Source: Cellulosimicrobium cellulans (GTDB taxonomy: Bacteria; Actinomycetota; Actinomycetes; Actinomycetales; Cellulomonadaceae). Taken from it: 64,000 nt of DNA. The stretch is taken from the NCBI RefSeq assembly GCF_006539945.1, contig NZ_BJNZ01000006.1, forward strand, positions 124,001 through 188,000. Reading direction: 5' to 3'. Position 1 is the stretch's first letter. Each line of letters opens with the position of its first letter. The notes below the pieces were generated by a model. It saw only the letters and a list, made by a program, of their open reading frames with translations, was not told the DNA's origin and ran no database searches. The position numbers and the translations under genes were made by a program. Below are positions 41,449 through 48,536 of the stretch, in pieces.

Positions 41449-42837
41449 TCAGGACGGTCGAGGCGCGGCGTCGTCGTCGAGCGGCTCGACGACGATGCCG
41501 CCGAAGCGCGCGTCGCGCGCCTGGTGCTCGACGCCGCCGATCCAGACACGCCCGCCCCGCACCGCGTCGGACGCGGGGGAGCGGTCGAGGTAGTGGGCCT
41601 GGTAGCCACCGCCGAAGTCCACGTTCGTCAGCGAGACGGCGCGACCGGCCTCGTCTGTGACGTCCGACGAGCACCACGCGCACACGTGCCGCGGATAGCG
41701 CGGGTTCTCGCGGAGCAGCGTGCCGCACAGCGGGCAGAACTGCGTGCGCACCGGCTCGGCGCCCGACGGCGCGAGCGCCCCCGCGCGGACGAGGCCGCCC
41801 TGTGCGGTGCGCCGGGCGAGCGCGGTGAGCTGGCGCCGCGCGATCCCGGGCCAGCCGTGGACGGCGGTGGCCCACTCGTCCGGCACGGCCCGTGCGCCGT
41901 AGGCGGCGCCGAGGAGCGCGCCGGCGATGGCCGCGACCGTGTCCGTGTCGCCGCCGATCGCGACCGCGGCCTGGAGCGCGGCCGCGAGGTGGTCGCGGCC
42001 GGCGAACGTCGAGCCCTGCGGCGCGGAGGTCGTCGCGATCGCGTGCCACGCGGCCTGGAGGGCGGTGACGGTGAAGCCGTTCTGCCGCAGGTCGGCCGAG
42101 GGCCGCCCGACCTCGGCGTCCGCGATCCACGCGGACCAGCGCGCCGCCGCGTCCGGGTCGAGGAGGTCCAGTCCCGCACGCGCGTCGAGCCGCTGCCGGG
42201 TCACCGCGACGCGCACCGCCTCCGACCAGAGCACGCACGACTCGGCGGCGAGCGGGTCGGTGTGCGTGAGCTCCGCGACGGCGCGGGCCGCGCGTGCGGT
42301 CGCGTCGCGGTCGTCCAGGGCGACGAGCCCGACGACGCCCGTGCGCATGAGCGCGCCGTTCCCCGCCGTGCGACCGGTCGCCACGTGGAGCGCGGCGGAC
42401 GCGCCGCGCAGCCGGGTCGCGGCGGGCCCGCGTCGTGCGGCGGCGGCGCTCAGCACGGACGCGGTCTGCGTCCCGACGTCGGTCGCGCCCTCGGTGCGCC
42501 ACCCCTCGAACGCGGCCGCGACCTCGTCGAGCGGCGTCGCGCCGAACGCGTCCGGGACGGGGGAGAGCACGTCGTGGGCGGCCGTGACCCGGGCGACGCA
42601 CACCGACATCTGGGTGTCGTCGCTCCACTCGCCGGGCGCGTACGGGCCGAGACCGCCGCCCCGCATGACCGCGGCCGCCTCCGGCCGCCCGGGGCCGGGC
42701 GGCTGCGCGAACTCGTACGGCACCCCGAGCGCGTCGCCCGCCGCCTGGGCGAGCAGCACGCCCGACGCGCGGTCGAGCAGTCCGTGGTCGAGCGGGTCGA
42801 GCGGTTCGCGGGCGGGCGGAGGCGGCGTCGTCGTCAC
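41449..42837 (-). CDS. ADP-ribosylglycohydrolase with C-terminal zinc-ribbon domain
   Basis: 462 residues. Residues about 20-345 are an ADP-ribosyl(glyco)hydrolase: LLAQAAGDALGVPYEF, WSDDTQMSVCV (first metal motif), GNGALMRTG and GGDTDTVAAIAGALLGAAYG (second metal motif), the residues binding two Mg ions in ARH3/DraG-type enzymes. Unusually, a further ~95 residues follow: a four-cysteine ribbon (FCPLCGT...CAWCSS, about 375-398) and a beta domain (VSLTNVDFGGGYQAHYLDR, VWIGGVEHQARDARFGGIV). GTG 42837, divergent from the UPF0303 gene with a 17-base gap. Probably removes ADP-ribose from protein, nucleic acid or a small molecule; the ribbon may select the target. Confidence 0.87.
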   Translation of the reverse strand: MTTTPPPPAREPLDPLDHGLLDRASGVLLAQAAGDALGVPYEFAQPPGPGRPEAAAVMRGGGLGPYAPGEWSDDTQMSVCVARVTAAHDVLSPVPDAFGATPLDEVAAAFEGWRTEGATDVGTQTASVLSAAAARRGPAATRLRGASAALHVATGRTAGNGALMRTGVVGLVALDDRDATARAARAVAELTHTDPLAAESCVLWSEAVRVAVTRQRLDARAGLDLLDPDAAARWSAWIADAEVGRPSADLRQNGFTVTALQAAWHAIATTSAPQGSTFAGRDHLAAALQAAVAIGGDTDTVAAIAGALLGAAYGARAVPDEWATAVHGWPGIARRQLTALARRTAQGGLVRAGALAPSGAEPVRTQFCPLCGTLLRENPRYPRHVCAWCSSDVTDEAGRAVSLTNVDFGGGYQAHYLDRSPASDAVRGGRVWIGGVEHQARDARFGGIVVEPLDDDAAPRPS

Positions 42838-42854
42838 GGCGCGATCGTGCCACG

Positions 42855-43352
42855 ATGAGCGCCATGACCACGACGCCCGCCGACCTCGCCGCCCTCATCG
42901 CCTCCGTCGAGGCGGACGAGCGCGACCTCGTGCTCCGCACCTTCACGCACGACGACGCGTGGCGGCTCGGCTGCCTGCTCGTCGAGCTCGCCGACGAGCG
43001 TGACCTGCCCGTGACGATCGACGTCCGCAAGGGCCCGCAGCAGGTGTTCCACGCCGCGCGCGAGGGCACGACCCCGGACAACGACTCCTGGGTCGAGCGC
43101 AAGGTGCGGGTCGTCGAGCGGTTCGGTGCGTCGTCGTACCTCGTGGGCCTGCGCGCCCGCGCGAAGGGGACGACGTTCGCCGACCAGCACCAGCTCCCGC
43201 TCCAGGAGTACGCCGCCCACGGCGGCGCGTTCCCCGTCCGGGTCGACGGCGTCGGGATCGTCGGCGTCGTGACGGTGTCCGGGCTCGCCCAGGGAGACGA
43301 CCACGCGCTGGTCACCGAGGCCCTGCGGTCCTTCCTGGGCCGCGGCGCGTAG
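42855..43352 (+). CDS. UPF0303 / haem-degrading-like domain protein
   Basis: 165 residues (start ATG 42855; ATG 42864 is an alternative beginning MTTTPADL). The pattern DAWRLGCLLVELADERDLPVTIDVRKGPQQVFHAAREGTTPDNDSWVERKVRVVERF and GVGIVGVVTVSGLAQGDDHALVTEAL is that of UPF0303, related to the HbpS/GlcG haem-binding fold. Cytoplasmic; the biochemical role is unproven. Divergent from the ADP-ribosylglycohydrolase and converging with the OmpA gene, 3 bases away. Confidence 0.85.
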   Translation: MSAMTTTPADLAALIASVEADERDLVLRTFTHDDAWRLGCLLVELADERDLPVTIDVRKGPQQVFHAAREGTTPDNDSWVERKVRVVERFGASSYLVGLRARAKGTTFADQHQLPLQEYAAHGGAFPVRVDGVGIVGVVTVSGLAQGDDHALVTEALRSFLGRGA

Positions 43353-43355
43353 CGG

Positions 43356-44510
43356 TCAGTCCCAGACGAGCGGGATGTCCTCGAACGTGGGCCACGTCGG
43401 CGCGACGTTCACGTACAGCGACGCCAGCGAGTCGTCGAGAGGCCGCGGCAGGTAGACCTCGTACCGGGCCGTCCGCCCGACGGCAGCTCGCACGAAGAGC
43501 GGGTCGCTCTCCAGCTCGCGCGCGCCGCTGCCGCGGACCGGCTCGTACGAGACGAGCGCGTAGGGGTCGACGGCGGACGGGTGCAGCTCGCCCCGACCCG
43601 TGAGGTCGTACACGGAGATCCGGTCCGTCGCCCCGTCGACCGGGTCGAGCGGCGTGAGCTGGACGCGGAGGCGCATGACCGGGCCGCGCACGACGATCGG
43701 CTCGATCGCGACGCGCACGCGCTCCTCACGGCCCTCGTCGTTCGGCACGACGACGGTCTTCTCCACGACGGTCTCGCCGTCCTCGACGAGATCGACCCGC
43801 GGGCCGTCGGCGGGCACGTGGTCGGCGTCGACGGGGGCGAGCTCGTGCTCCTCGATCTCGATTCCCCGCTCGCCGGGCGTCGTGCCGGAGTAGCGCAGCT
43901 CGACCCGCCGGTTCTGGGCGCGGTCGTCGGCGACGTCGTCGCCACCCTCCTCCACCTTGAGCTGCGACTCCCCGTGACCCTGCGCGTCGAACGTGACGTC
44001 GGGGCGCACCGCCGCGGCGGCCGCGACGACCGCCTGCGCGCGACGCTGCGAGAGGTCGAGGTTGTCCGCGTCCTCCCCGACCGAGTCGGTGTGGCCCGCG
44101 ACGGTCGCGGTCACGCCGTCGGGCAGGTCCTCGGCGACCTCCTGGACGCGCTGCACCGCCGCGTCGGACAGCTCGGCCGAGCCGACGTCGAACAGCACGT
44201 CCGTCTCGAGCGTGACGACGACCTCGTCCTCCTCCACCTCGACGTACTCGAAGGACGTGACGGCGCCCTCGGTCTCGAAGGTCGTGGCGACGCCGGGGTC
44301 GAAGTGCCGCACGGCCTTGTCGAGCGACTCCCGGCTGGGAGGCCCGCCGAGGTCGTCGAGGGTGAGCGCGTCGATCCCGGGGACGTCGGGCGTCGGGTCG
44401 GCGCCAGGCTCGTCGTCCGCGGACGCCGGGGTCGTGGCGGCCGCGAGCAGGGTCGTCGTGACGACGACCGTGGCGAGCGACGCGACGGCGGCGCGGCGCG
44501 CGCGGCTCAC
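43356..44510 (-). CDS. Secreted OmpA-family protein
   Basis: 384 residues. Signal peptide about 1-34 (SLATVVVTTTLLAAATTPASA). Residues about 85-205 form an OmpA-C-like peptidoglycan-binding domain: DVLFDVGSAELSDAAVQRVQEVAEDL, VAGHTDSVGEDADNLDLSQRRAQAVV and GHGESQLKV...QNRRVELRY. This normally grips meso-diaminopimelate in the wall. A C-terminal domain (about 230-384) ends PTWPTFEDIPLVWD and resembles the whole of the upstream lipoprotein. GTG 44510 overlaps that gene's stop (GTGA) and decides the start. The pair probably forms a wall-membrane link. Confidence 0.87.
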   Translation of the reverse strand: MSRARRAAVASLATVVVTTTLLAAATTPASADDEPGADPTPDVPGIDALTLDDLGGPPSRESLDKAVRHFDPGVATTFETEGAVTSFEYVEVEEDEVVVTLETDVLFDVGSAELSDAAVQRVQEVAEDLPDGVTATVAGHTDSVGEDADNLDLSQRRAQAVVAAAAAVRPDVTFDAQGHGESQLKVEEGGDDVADDRAQNRRVELRYSGTTPGERGIEIEEHELAPVDADHVPADGPRVDLVEDGETVVEKTVVVPNDEGREERVRVAIEPIVVRGPVMRLRVQLTPLDPVDGATDRISVYDLTGRGELHPSAVDPYALVSYEPVRGSGARELESDPLFVRAAVGRTARYEVYLPRPLDDSLASLYVNVAPTWPTFEDIPLVWD

Positions 44511-45106
44511 TCCTCCACCTCGTAGGTCACCGGGACGTCCTCGAACGGGGGCCACGACTCGTGGAGCCGCACGTCGACGGCCGTCGGGTCGCCCGCGGGG
44601 CGCGGGAACCAGGCCTGGTACAGGAGCGGACGGCCGTTCACGGTCGTCGCGGACACCACGTCGGTCGCGAGGTCGGTCCCCCCGGAGGAGATGAGGTCGT
44701 ACTCGGTGAGCGCGTCCACGTCGACGATCGTCGGGTTGTGGTCGTGCCCGAGCATGTCGTACGCCGAGTGCTCCTCGGGCTTCTCCGCGTCCGCGTCGAC
44801 GAAGCGCGGCGTCATGAGGACGCGCAGCTCGACGGTCGAGCCGTCGGCGACGAGCGACACCAGCCCGAGCGAGACCTCGTCCTCGGCGGACCCGGGGACG
44901 GGCAGCCGTGTCTCGAGGACCGGCTGGTACTCCTCCACCCCGACGGTGACCGGGGTCGGCTCGTCGGTGGCCGCGTCGCCGGAGCAGGCGCCGAGGGTGA
45001 GCGTGAGGGCGACCACGGTGGCGGCGCCCAGGAGCGCGCGGGGGCCAGGGACGGGCGAGGGTGCAGGCGAGGGCACGGGCGGGCCCGGGGGCGTGGTGCT
45101 CGGCAT
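44507..45106 (-). CDS. Lipoprotein paired with the OmpA protein
   Basis: 199 residues. Pro-rich N-terminus, then lipoprotein signal TLTLGACSGD (Cys about 41). The globular part (about 55-199) contains RVLMTPRFVDADAEKPEE, EYDLISSGG, LYQAWFPRPAGDPTAVDVRL and ends ESWPPFEDVPVTYEVEE. The order and the W-P-x-F-E-D-(I/V)-P ending match the C-terminal domain of the downstream OmpA protein, so the two genes carry a duplicated domain. ATG 45106 has TAGCCT at -13 to -8, consistent with a leaderless mRNA. No known domain name. Confidence 0.8.
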   Translation of the reverse strand: MPSTTPPGPPVPSPAPSPVPGPRALLGAATVVALTLTLGACSGDAATDEPTPVTVGVEEYQPVLETRLPVPGSAEDEVSLGLVSLVADGSTVELRVLMTPRFVDADAEKPEEHSAYDMLGHDHNPTIVDVDALTEYDLISSGGTDLATDVVSATTVNGRPLLYQAWFPRPAGDPTAVDVRLHESWPPFEDVPVTYEVEE

Positions 45107-45259
45107 GGCCGGAAGGCTAGCGGACCGGTACGTCCCTGATCCGGCCCATCCGTGGGGAGATGTCCCCATCGGGGGCAGACGGACGGGGCCGGTACCGTGA
45201 GGCGCCGGCCCCGTCCGTGGTCCGGTCGCGCGGGGGGCGGGCGCGACCGGGGTCAGGGT

Positions 45260-45288
45260 GCCGGCGCGACGACATGCGTCGCGCCGGC
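45260..45288. terminator. Terminator of the hsp20 gene
   Basis: Perfect 12-bp inverted repeat GCCGGCGCGACG (45260-45271, 45277-45288), 5-base loop, starting 12 bases past the hsp20 stop codon on the minus strand. Confidence 0.8.
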
Positions 45289-45299
45289 GGTGCGCTGCG

Positions 45300-45833
45300 T
45301 CAGGCCGCGCGCGTGACCTCGATGCGCTGGGGAGCGCGGCCGGCGAACACGCCGGCGACGGTCACGGTGAGCACGCCCGCGTCGTAGGACGCGCGGACGG
45401 CGTCGGCGTCCGCCGACTTCGGCAGGGTGACGGTGCGGCGGAACTCGCCGAACCGCACCTCGCGGACGCGGCGCCCGGCCGGGGCGACCTCGGCCGCCTC
45501 GTCGGTGTCGGCCTCGTCCGTCGCCGCCTCGGGCTGCTCGCCCTCGGCGGTCTCGGACGTCTCGGCCGCGGGGGCCTCGACGACGCGCTGGTCGCGACGC
45601 TCACCGCGGACGACGAGACGACGGCCCTCGAGCTCGACGGTCACGTCGCGCTCCGGGTCGACGCCCGGCAGGTCGAAGCGCGCGACGAGGTCGTCGCCCT
45701 CGCGGTAGACGTCCGCGGCGGGCGCGTAGCCGGACCGCGCGGCGGGCGCGCTCACCGGGCGGGTCCAGAGCTGGCGCACGATGCGCTCGGTCGGCAGCGG
45801 GCGGAACGGTGCCACGGTGTAGGTGCTGATCAT
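45300..45833 (-). CDS. Hsp20-family small heat-shock protein with acidic insertion
   Basis: 177 residues. Alpha-crystallin domain: ADVYREGDDLVARFDLPGVDPERDVTVELEGRRLVVRGERRD, then FGEFRRTVTLPKSADADAVRASYDAGVLTVTV, ending with the usual beta strand and short tail. It is an ATP-independent holdase. Unusually, about 38 residues rich in Glu/Ala/Thr (APAAETSETAEGEQPEAATD region, about 95-132) are inserted in the loop between the two conserved halves. ATG 45833 has GGAGG about 7 bases upstream. A HAIR-like element at 45892 suggests HspR repression. Confidence 0.9.
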   Translation of the reverse strand: MISTYTVAPFRPLPTERIVRQLWTRPVSAPAARSGYAPAADVYREGDDLVARFDLPGVDPERDVTVELEGRRLVVRGERRDQRVVEAPAAETSETAEGEQPEAATDEADTDEAAEVAPAGRRVREVRFGEFRRTVTLPKSADADAVRASYDAGVLTVTVAGVFAGRAPQRIEVTRAA

Positions 45834-45891
45834 GGTGGTCCTCCAGGTCTCTCGCGCCACGGTCGGCCCGTGGCGTCCTGACCTCTCCAAC

Positions 45892-45912
45892 CTTGAGCGT
45901 GCTCGGCTCAGT
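45892..45912 (-). promoter_or_regulatory. HAIR-like HspR operator upstream of hsp20
   Basis: CTTGAGC-N7-GCTCAGT (45892-45912) matches the HspR inverted repeat CTTGAGT-N7-ACTCAAG at 11 of 14 positions. It lies 59 bases before the hsp20 start. A further GCTCAA half-site is at about 45944-45949. Confidence 0.6.
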
Positions 45913-45947
45913 CCCGCGTTCGCGGACGACGAACGCCGCCGGAACGC

Positions 45948-46967
45948 TCAACCGCGGCGTGCGGTGCGCCGGGTCTTGCGGGCGGCCGCGGCGCGTTCCT
46001 CGGCGGCGTCGAGCCGTGCGTCGACGCCGTCGAGCGACTCCTGGGCCGCGGTCGCGGCGTCGCGTGCCTCGGCGAGCCGCGCGCGCAGGTCCTCGCGCTC
46101 GTCGGCGAGCCGGGCCAGCTCGTCCTCGACGCGCCCGAGCTCCTCCTCCACCTGCCCGACGGCGTCGCTCGCCGCGCGCACGCGCGTGTCCGCCTCGTCG
46201 CGCTCGGCCTCGAGGCGGTCGACCTCTGCCGCGGTCGCCTCGACCTCGCGCTCGGCGGCCGCCACGGCGTCCTCCTCGGGAGGCTCACCGTCGCCCGGGC
46301 CGGAGTCGGCCCGCGCGGACCGGGCGCCGCGCCCGCTGCGTGTCGTGCTCGTCTCCGGGTCCGCGGTCCCCGGCCCGCCCGTGCCCGCCGTGCCGCCGGT
46401 CCGCGCCCGCAGCTCGACGACGTCGGCCGGCTCGCCGCCCTCGTCGACGATGCCGAACCCGACGTGCTGGAGGGCCTGCGACAGCCGACCGGCGCGGACG
46501 AGCGCACCCGCGTCCGGGTCCATGACGGCGGCGGTGAGCGTCTCGGCGAGCCGGTCGAGCGCCGTCGCGGACACGGCCCGGCCCGCCACCTCGCCCGCGT
46601 CGCGCAGCTCGCCGACGACGCGCTCCACGCGCTCGCGCCGCAGCCGGTCGAGGGTGCGGATGCGCGCACGGTCACGGTCGGTCGTCGCGTCACGCAGCTC
46701 GTCCCCCAGGCTGACGAGCGCGGCGACGTCGTCGGGCCGTTCGCGCGCGACCTGGTTGACGACCCACGCCGCCACCGTCGGCTTCGCGAGCCGTGCCACG
46801 CGCTCCGCGCCGACCGCGTCCCCCGACGCCTTGATCTCCTTCGCCGCCGCGGTACGGGCGACGACGAACTGCTCGAGCGGCAGCGCGAAGAGCCCGTCGA
46901 CGAGCGCGTCGGCATCGGTGCCGGCGTCCGCCGGGCCGCCGGCACCGCGCGTTCCCTCCGGGCTCAT
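45948..46967 (-). CDS. Coiled-coil protein, function unknown
   Basis: 339 residues. The N-terminal ~165 residues are helical with a conserved-looking opening (DALVDGLFALPLEQFVVARTAAAKEIKASGDAVGAERVARLAKPTVAAWVVNQVARERP). After a Gly/Thr/Asp linker, the C-terminal ~115 residues form a long charged coiled coil (AEREVEATAAEVDRLEAERDEADTR...). It resembles a family of actinobacterial hypothetical proteins encoded beside exonuclease genes. ATG 46967 overlaps the stop of the exonuclease gene (ATGA), so the two are coupled. A nucleic-acid-associated role is a guess. Confidence 0.78.
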   Translation of the reverse strand: MSPEGTRGAGGPADAGTDADALVDGLFALPLEQFVVARTAAAKEIKASGDAVGAERVARLAKPTVAAWVVNQVARERPDDVAALVSLGDELRDATTDRDRARIRTLDRLRRERVERVVGELRDAGEVAGRAVSATALDRLAETLTAAVMDPDAGALVRAGRLSQALQHVGFGIVDEGGEPADVVELRARTGGTAGTGGPGTADPETSTTRSGRGARSARADSGPGDGEPPEEDAVAAAEREVEATAAEVDRLEAERDEADTRVRAASDAVGQVEEELGRVEDELARLADEREDLRARLAEARDAATAAQESLDGVDARLDAAEERAAAARKTRRTARRG

Positions 46968-48301
46968 GACGCCCAGCGTCGCACCCCGGTGCCGGACGTG
47001 CGCCCGCTCGCCGGGTCCCGGGCGGCGAGCAGCGCCGCGAAGGCCGCCTCGGTGACGACGGGGATGCCGTAGCGGCGCGCGGTGCGGGCCTTCGTCGAGA
47101 GCGAGTCCGGGTCGGCGGCGACGAGGAGCCGCGTGCGGCGCGTCACGTAGGGCCAGGGGGAGAGTCCGGCGGCGCGCACGTCGCGCTCCCAGGCCTCGCG
47201 GGTGCGCGACATCGACCCGGTGAGCACGACCTCGTCGCCGTCCGCGAGCACGAACGCCGGGCGCGGTGCGACGGCCGGCTCCGCGGCGAGGCGCGCTCCG
47301 AGCGCCGCCTCGACGGCTCCCGCGACGTCGTCGGCGTCGAGGCCGAGCTGGCCCGCGACCTCGTGCAGGGCGGGGTCGTCGCGGACGGAGCCGCCGTCGT
47401 CGCGGTCGCCCGCGGCGGTCGCGCCGTCGAGGGCGTCGATCTCCGCCCGGGCGAGGGCGGTCAGGTAGTCGCGGTGCACGCTCTCGACCGCGGCCCGGTC
47501 CAGCCCGGCCCGCCGCGCCTCGGCGAGGAGCGCCGCACGCTCCGAGTGCGAGACGTAGCGGTCGAGGAGCGCGGCGTCGAGCAGGCGCAGGTAGGTCCCG
47601 GTGTCGACGTCCGGGCGCTCGGTCGACGCGCGCGGCGCACCCGTGCGGGCGCCCGGCGCCTCGTCGAGCCCGGCGAGCCAGTGCCCGTGGGCGCGGCTCG
47701 CGCCGCGCAGGACCGGTTCCACGCCGGGGAGCGAGGCGGGCAGCGACCACCGCACCCCGTCGGCCGCGGCGCGCGCCACGTCCCAGCACGCGTCGTCGGC
47801 CGCCACGTCGAGGTAGTACCCGAGCAGGCCCGCGGTGGCGCGCGCGTCGCCCAGGGCCGAGTGGACGTCGTCGTGCACGACCCCCACCGCCGCGCAGCAC
47901 GCGGCCAGGGCGCGCGAGCCCGTGAGGTACCGGCCCGCGAGCTGCTGCGTGCACAGGCACGCGACGGGGTCGATCGCGGCCGCGATGCCCGCGCGCCCGA
48001 TCTCCGCGCGCAGGAACCGCGTGTCGAACGCCGCGTTGTGCGCCACGAGGACGCGACCGGAGAGCAGGCGCAGGAGCGCGGGGGCGACGCGGTCGAACGT
48101 CGGGGCGAGCGCGACGTCCGCCGCCGCGATGCCGTGCACGTGCTGCGGCCCCAGGTCGCGCTCGGGGTTGACGAGGGTGGACCACTCGTCCTCGACGCGG
48201 CCCGCGTCGTCGACCAGGACCACCGCGACCTCGGCGACCCGGTCGCCGAGGCGAGGGGAGAACCCCGTGGTCTCGAGGTCGACGACGGCGAATCCGGGCA
48301 C
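46964..48301 (-). CDS. DEDD (DnaQ-like) exonuclease with BRCT domain
   Basis: 445 residues. N-terminal 3'-5' exonuclease: FAVVDLETTGFSP (Exo I DxE), LLSGRVLVAHNAAFDTRFL (Exo II), HSALGDARATAGLLGYY (Exo III, HxxxxD). The middle ~150 residues (LDAALLDRYVSHSERAALLAEARRAGLDRAAVESVHRDYL) resemble the linker in actinobacterial DnaQ-like proteins. The C-terminal ~80 residues are BRCT-like (DEVVLTGSMSRTREAWERDVRAAG, SLSTKARTARRYGIPVVTEAAFAALL). Probably acts in DNA repair or RNA turnover. GTG 48301 is preferred; GTG 48307 is equally possible. Confidence 0.87.
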   Translation of the reverse strand: MPGFAVVDLETTGFSPRLGDRVAEVAVVLVDDAGRVEDEWSTLVNPERDLGPQHVHGIAAADVALAPTFDRVAPALLRLLSGRVLVAHNAAFDTRFLRAEIGRAGIAAAIDPVACLCTQQLAGRYLTGSRALAACCAAVGVVHDDVHSALGDARATAGLLGYYLDVAADDACWDVARAAADGVRWSLPASLPGVEPVLRGASRAHGHWLAGLDEAPGARTGAPRASTERPDVDTGTYLRLLDAALLDRYVSHSERAALLAEARRAGLDRAAVESVHRDYLTALARAEIDALDGATAAGDRDDGGSVRDDPALHEVAGQLGLDADDVAGAVEAALGARLAAEPAVAPRPAFVLADGDEVVLTGSMSRTREAWERDVRAAGLSPWPYVTRRTRLLVAADPDSLSTKARTARRYGIPVVTEAAFAALLAARDPASGRTSGTGVRRWAS

Positions 48302-48536
48302 GGGCACAGTCTGCCCGACGCCGCCCACGGCCCGTGCCGCCCGCGACGCTGCGTCGCGCGCGTCATCGCCGCGTCAACTCGTGCGGCGAAGCGGGCCCAG
48401 GGGTTTCGCGCCCGCGCGCGGGGGCCTACGCTCGCGAGCACACGAGCCTTCGCAGCGTCGCGCGTCTCGTGTGCGACTCGGCCGGACCCCGACACGACCG
48501 GGGTCGGTCGGCGGGGGCCACTGTCGAGGAGGATGC

